A stretch of 64,000 nt of DNA from positions 76,112,877-76,176,876 of the forward strand of contig OY740768.1 in NCBI GenBank assembly GCA_963513935.1. The letters run 5' to 3'. Below are positions 60,491-64,000 of the stretch, piece by piece; the first letter of the stretch is position 1, and each line of letters opens with the position of its first letter. The DNA is from Aphrophora alni. Its lineage: Eukaryota > Arthropoda > Insecta > Hemiptera > Aphrophoridae. The notes beneath the pieces were generated by a model that saw only the letters and a list, made by a program, of their open reading frames with translations, was not told the DNA's origin and searched no databases. A program made the translations under genes and the position numbers.

Positions 60491-60562
60491 ATAGTCTTGG
60501 GTTAGACCCTATCTCTTTCATTAGTTTTTGGCGATGAAGACTAGCCGAATGATTTTCATCCA
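59358..60562. repeat. Two diverged direct copies downstream of the satellite
   Basis: A 24-bp block containing TTGTACTAGTAAAAAGTGAT begins copies at 59358 and 60092. Their ends share GGATTATTTCTGCCACGAAA versus ATATTATTTCAGCCACGGTA, and CTTTCATTTGTTTTGGCGAT versus CTTTCATTAGTTTTTGGCGA. The middle portions are diverged or different in length. The unit may be the non-repetitive part of the element that carries the satellite. An AT run lies at 60449-60486. Confidence 0.55.
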
Positions 60563-60738
60563 TTTGCGCCGACGAACGTGAAGCTCGGACGGACACAGAG
60601 GGACGGACGGAAGTCGCCTCCCTCTGCGAAGAGTCGCCAGTAGTTCTCCGTAGAGACGTTCCAGATCCTCCTCACAGGTGACAGCCGCCGGCTCCCACAG
60701 TCGACGGGGTTGGTAAGGTCTGGGAGGGCATTGACCAA
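60556..60738 (-). other. GC-rich patch with 60-codon frame, unidentified
   Basis: A short, clearly less AT-rich stretch encodes MVNALPDLTNPVDCGSRRLS and then PVRRIWNVSTENYWRLF. It reads like part of a retroelement or a repeated gene fragment, but I cannot assign it. It directly follows the duplicated unit at 60092. Confidence 0.3.
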
Positions 60739-60762
60739 GATCTAGTGATTAAGCTGATAAGA

Positions 60763-62700
60763 ACAGATTGAGGACATTTATTCAAATAATGTTTACAAAC
60801 AACAGATTTTAGAATTAATACAAAAGCACATTTCAATCCTACGTTAGCTTAGTTTTGTTTAGGTTGTGTGAGAAGTATTTTAGGATATTAAATCAACCTA
60901 AGCTAATTTTGTGCGGCAAATTTACATATATTAAAACCAAGGTTACCCAGAGGTTTCACAAAAGAAACTAGATACTCACAAATCATGTCTAGTTATATAG
61001 GTTATATAATATATGACCACAAATTGTAGAAATATAATTAGGGTAGCCCAAGATATTTTTGAGATTACCGCAAACTGGACGATTTTACCCTCGACCGCTA
61101 ATAGGACAACCAGAAATATAACATCTAGTTGTATGATACCTCAATATCGCAACTCATTTCAAGTTAGATTTACAGTGTTACTAAATTAAATATTTGTTGT
61201 TTAATTCCATGAAAAATGAGTCCAGATACGAAATGATTGACAAGAAATAGTTTACTGAATGGGGGATGATAAAAAGTCAGATTGGTCAGAAAAGTTTTAT
61301 TAATAAAATAAATCAATAATACAATAAAGTAACACGTTATGTTTAATTTACAATATATATGTAAAATTGTACAAAATATATAAGACCCAACAATTGTGAG
61401 CGGAAGTAAACCAGTTCTTTGTCAATGACAGGTGTTGTAGAACTGGTTTTTTTTTTCAAGTATAAACATCCTAGTCAGTAGCTGCTGGAAGGCAGTTTCA
61501 TTACAGGAAGACAGAATAACTACTCTAGATTGTTATTTGGAACCGTCTCAACTTAATTGTGTAGGTTTTTCTAACCTTCAATTTGTAAGTTTGCTATAAT
61601 GTGGTGATACTATTCCAACTCGTGACCATCTAATCGTCAACTAATCATTTGATTTAAGTTTTTGATATTCGATAAGTTTTCATAGAATAAGTTTTAACAA
61701 TTCACAACATCAACGAATAAAATTATTTTCTTGGCAGAATTTATATAATTAGAAGTTATTCTGATTAATAATATGTATGTTTATTTGAAGAAAAAATTAA
61801 TATGTTGACGTTAGGTCAAATCTAGTGTTAGATATCATGTACCCTCCCTCTTCTAACTTGAACACTGCGTGACCTACAAATCAGAAATAAAATTAATTGG
61901 ATTTCAAATTAAATTGTACTGCGAAATCGGGGAATCATATTATAGTTTTTAGTAGACGAATACAACTTAATTTAACCACACAATGAATAATGCCTAGCGT
62001 ATAATAGCAGTTTTTGTGAGATGTGAAACAAACTATTCAATACGTATTAAAAGATGGATTCCATTTTCATTGATGTATCAATATTAGCGTCCATTGTTAA
62101 AAACAAGGAGAAATCCACTCTCACGCTTTCCAATAGCGTGAGATTCTTACTGACTATACTACAGCTGTTGGTTCTTTGCACTTGGATTTTTGGTGACGCG
62201 TCAGATAGATAGGCAGTGGAAATGGCAACGTCGTCGTCTCGCACTGCCCCTCTACGGCCGCATATCTTATTGTTTATTGTCAATGATATTAACTTTTTTT
62301 AAAGCGAGTCATAAATCTTGTAATTATAGAAAGCTAAACAGGAGCTCAGATATATCCCAAAGTGATAAATTAATTAAGTATAGTCTATTAACCTACAAAT
62401 AATTAACAGTTTTTTACACAACAGTAATGAACCTCTAATGAAACTGTAGTAGATAACAGGATGAACACATAGTTCATAAAGTTGTACATATGTGTCGCTA
62501 GCGTCAGTAATTCAAGCTTAGTTCAGTGGAATAACTCTGGCATAAAAACTAGTCTTCAATATATTCAATTTATTAATTTGCTAGGATAAAAGTCTGAATT
62601 TGTACAAAAAATATTTCAAACGTACGGATAAGTGAACCTTTAGTCATAAAACACTCAATGTAAGTGTAAATTCAACAGAAATAAAGTTCAAAATAAATCT
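60763..62700. other. Intergenic sequence, no gene
   Basis: AT-rich. A somewhat GC-richer block at 62040-62280 holds a 78-codon minus-strand frame without recognised homology. Confidence 0.35.
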
Positions 62701-64000
62701 TCTCACAGATACTTATTTTAATAAGAAGTGCTTTTCTATAAGAAACTTTCGCACCGACAGAACAAACAGAGCTGGAGGTGGTACGGCTGTAATAATACAT
62801 AAGCATATAAAACATGTTGAAATTTTGATGCCCACACTAACATGCATTGAAGCTACTGCTATCAAGCTTGAGCTCAATGGCAGCCACACTACACTCATTT
62901 CAGCGTACAATCCCCCGGGTAATATAGACACCCGTGATATAGATAAACTCCTGTTAACTTCTAACAAAGTTGTCATCGCCGGGGACTTAAATTCAAAACA
63001 TACACGCTGGGGCTGCAGACATACAAACTCAAGTGGGGGAATCCTTTACCGCTACATCGAATCAAACAATGCCATTCTACTGGCTCCCACTGAACCAACA
63101 CACCTTAGACTCACAACACAGAAGACATCCTCCGACTTGGCTATTGCTAAGGGCTTGACGGTATCACCGCAGCTGCACGTAGATAGGGATTTGAATTCAG
63201 ATCACTATCCTGTCGTAATGGCGGTGGCTGGCAATCCTATTAGCAAGGAGCCAAGAGAGGTGCTGAACTACCGACTTGCTGACTGGGAGATGTTCCGCCA
63301 GCAAGTGGATGGCTCATTACCTAACTCTGATGAGGTTCTGTCTCCTCAGGACATTGATAATGCTGTTTACAAACTAACAGCAGCCATACAGGACGCGACG
63401 AAAGCCGCAGTCCCGATTAAATGCCAGCCTCGGCATCACACGTTCATACCACGACACATACTTGCGCTCATCAAGCGTCGCAATAGGCTAAGAAGGGCAT
63501 TACAGCAGGGAGTAAATAGATGTACACCACGTACACAACTAAACCGTCTCAAGAGACGAATTAAGATAGAACTAACTCAATTTCGAGCTGAAGGCTTCCA
63601 AGCCGAATTGGTCAGTCTAGATGTCAGTGAGAAACCCGTATGGCCACTTGTAAAACACTTTACACGTTCACCTATGTGCTATCCCCCACTAATAGGCCCT
63701 CATGGACAGGTGGGGGACCCGGATGATAAGGTAAATCTATTTGCTGACACCCTGGAACAAACGTTTCAACCAAATACTCAGCCCTCTGACCCAGTTTTCA
63801 CTGACACTGTTGAAAACAACACTTTACAATTCGCCTACTCTCCTCACCAACACTCTATACACAAAACAACCCTCACAGAAATTAAGTGGGCGATTTCACA
63901 CACAAAGGCCAGGAAAGCTCCTGGGCCAGACACTATTGGAAATACAACACTCAAAAACTTATCGGAGAAAGCGCTCAGGTTCTTTACAAACATATGTAAT
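62701..64000 (+). CDS. 5'-truncated Jockey-like non-LTR retrotransposon ORF2 (endonuclease and start of RT), runs off the edge
   Basis: The frame is open for 431 codons from 62708 to the last base. It begins in the middle of an AP endonuclease: DTYFNKKCFSIRNFRTDR and RAGGGTAVIIHK, then TLISAYNPPG, VVIAGDLNSKHTRWGC and SDHYPVVM (endonuclease motifs). It continues to the start of the reverse transcriptase with ISHTKARKAPGPDTIGN. The first roughly 40 to 50 residues of the endonuclease, including its first catalytic asparagine and glutamate region, and any ORF1 are absent. Only AT-rich unrelated sequence precedes it, and there is no start codon. This is the usual result of incomplete target-primed reverse transcription. 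The lack of stops suggests a recent insertion. Confidence 0.9.

Overview
The window looks like nuclear DNA from an arthropod, most likely an insect. It is AT-rich and intron-rich, has GT-AG introns, and carries a dense mixture of insect-type transposable elements: mariner, pogo/Tigger, hAT, piggyBac-like, R1-like and Jockey-like non-LTR elements, and Ty3/Gypsy-type gag and env debris. There is no sign of bacterial operons, CRISPR arrays or tRNA/rRNA genes. The species cannot be named from the sequence alone.

The only confidently recognised host gene is DDB1 (damage-specific DNA-binding protein 1, the adaptor of CUL4 ubiquitin ligases). It lies on the minus strand and starts at 55006. Ten exons could be placed between 55006 and 7825. 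All have GT-AG junctions and matching phases, and they sum to 2196 nt, exactly 732 codons. This is the first two thirds of a protein that is about 1140 residues long in animals. The last third was not found between 1 and 7824 and probably lies beyond the left edge.

Layout from left to right. 1-7824: decayed retroelement-like material (a repeat whose edge resembles a primer-binding site, a broken env-like region, a broken DUF7869-like gene). 7825-14354: DDB1 exons 10, 9 and 8, with a mariner fragment and a duplicated AT-rich repeat in the introns. 14355-18353 (intron 7): a gag remnant and a BED-finger hAT fragment. 18354-27781: exons 7 and 6, whose 9 kb intron holds a short Tigger derivative and a decayed R1-like element interrupted by a long inverted repeat. 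27842-31743: exons 5 and 4 with two MITE-like elements and a 121-bp tandem duplication. 31744-42887 (intron 3): a Tigger transposase C-terminus, a 480-bp CT tract, a TTAA-flanked piggyBac-like element, and a mariner copy split by a hAT element with a perfect 8-bp target duplication. 43151-53387 (intron 2): Tigger pieces, hAT and non-LTR fragments, and two MITE-like elements. 54946-55006: exon 1. 55007-64000 lies upstream of DDB1: a minus-strand RNase H fragment, a 1.75-kb satellite with dimeric higher-order structure, and a 5'-truncated but open Jockey-like element running off the right edge.

No new multigene system was found. The most unusual structures are the dimeric satellite with its duplicated flanks, the nested insertions that can be ordered in time, the repeated palindromic motif inside the piggyBac-like element, and a pair of histone-3'-end-like hairpins inside a Tigger-type element. 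Most other short open frames are chance ORFs or lie in repeats.
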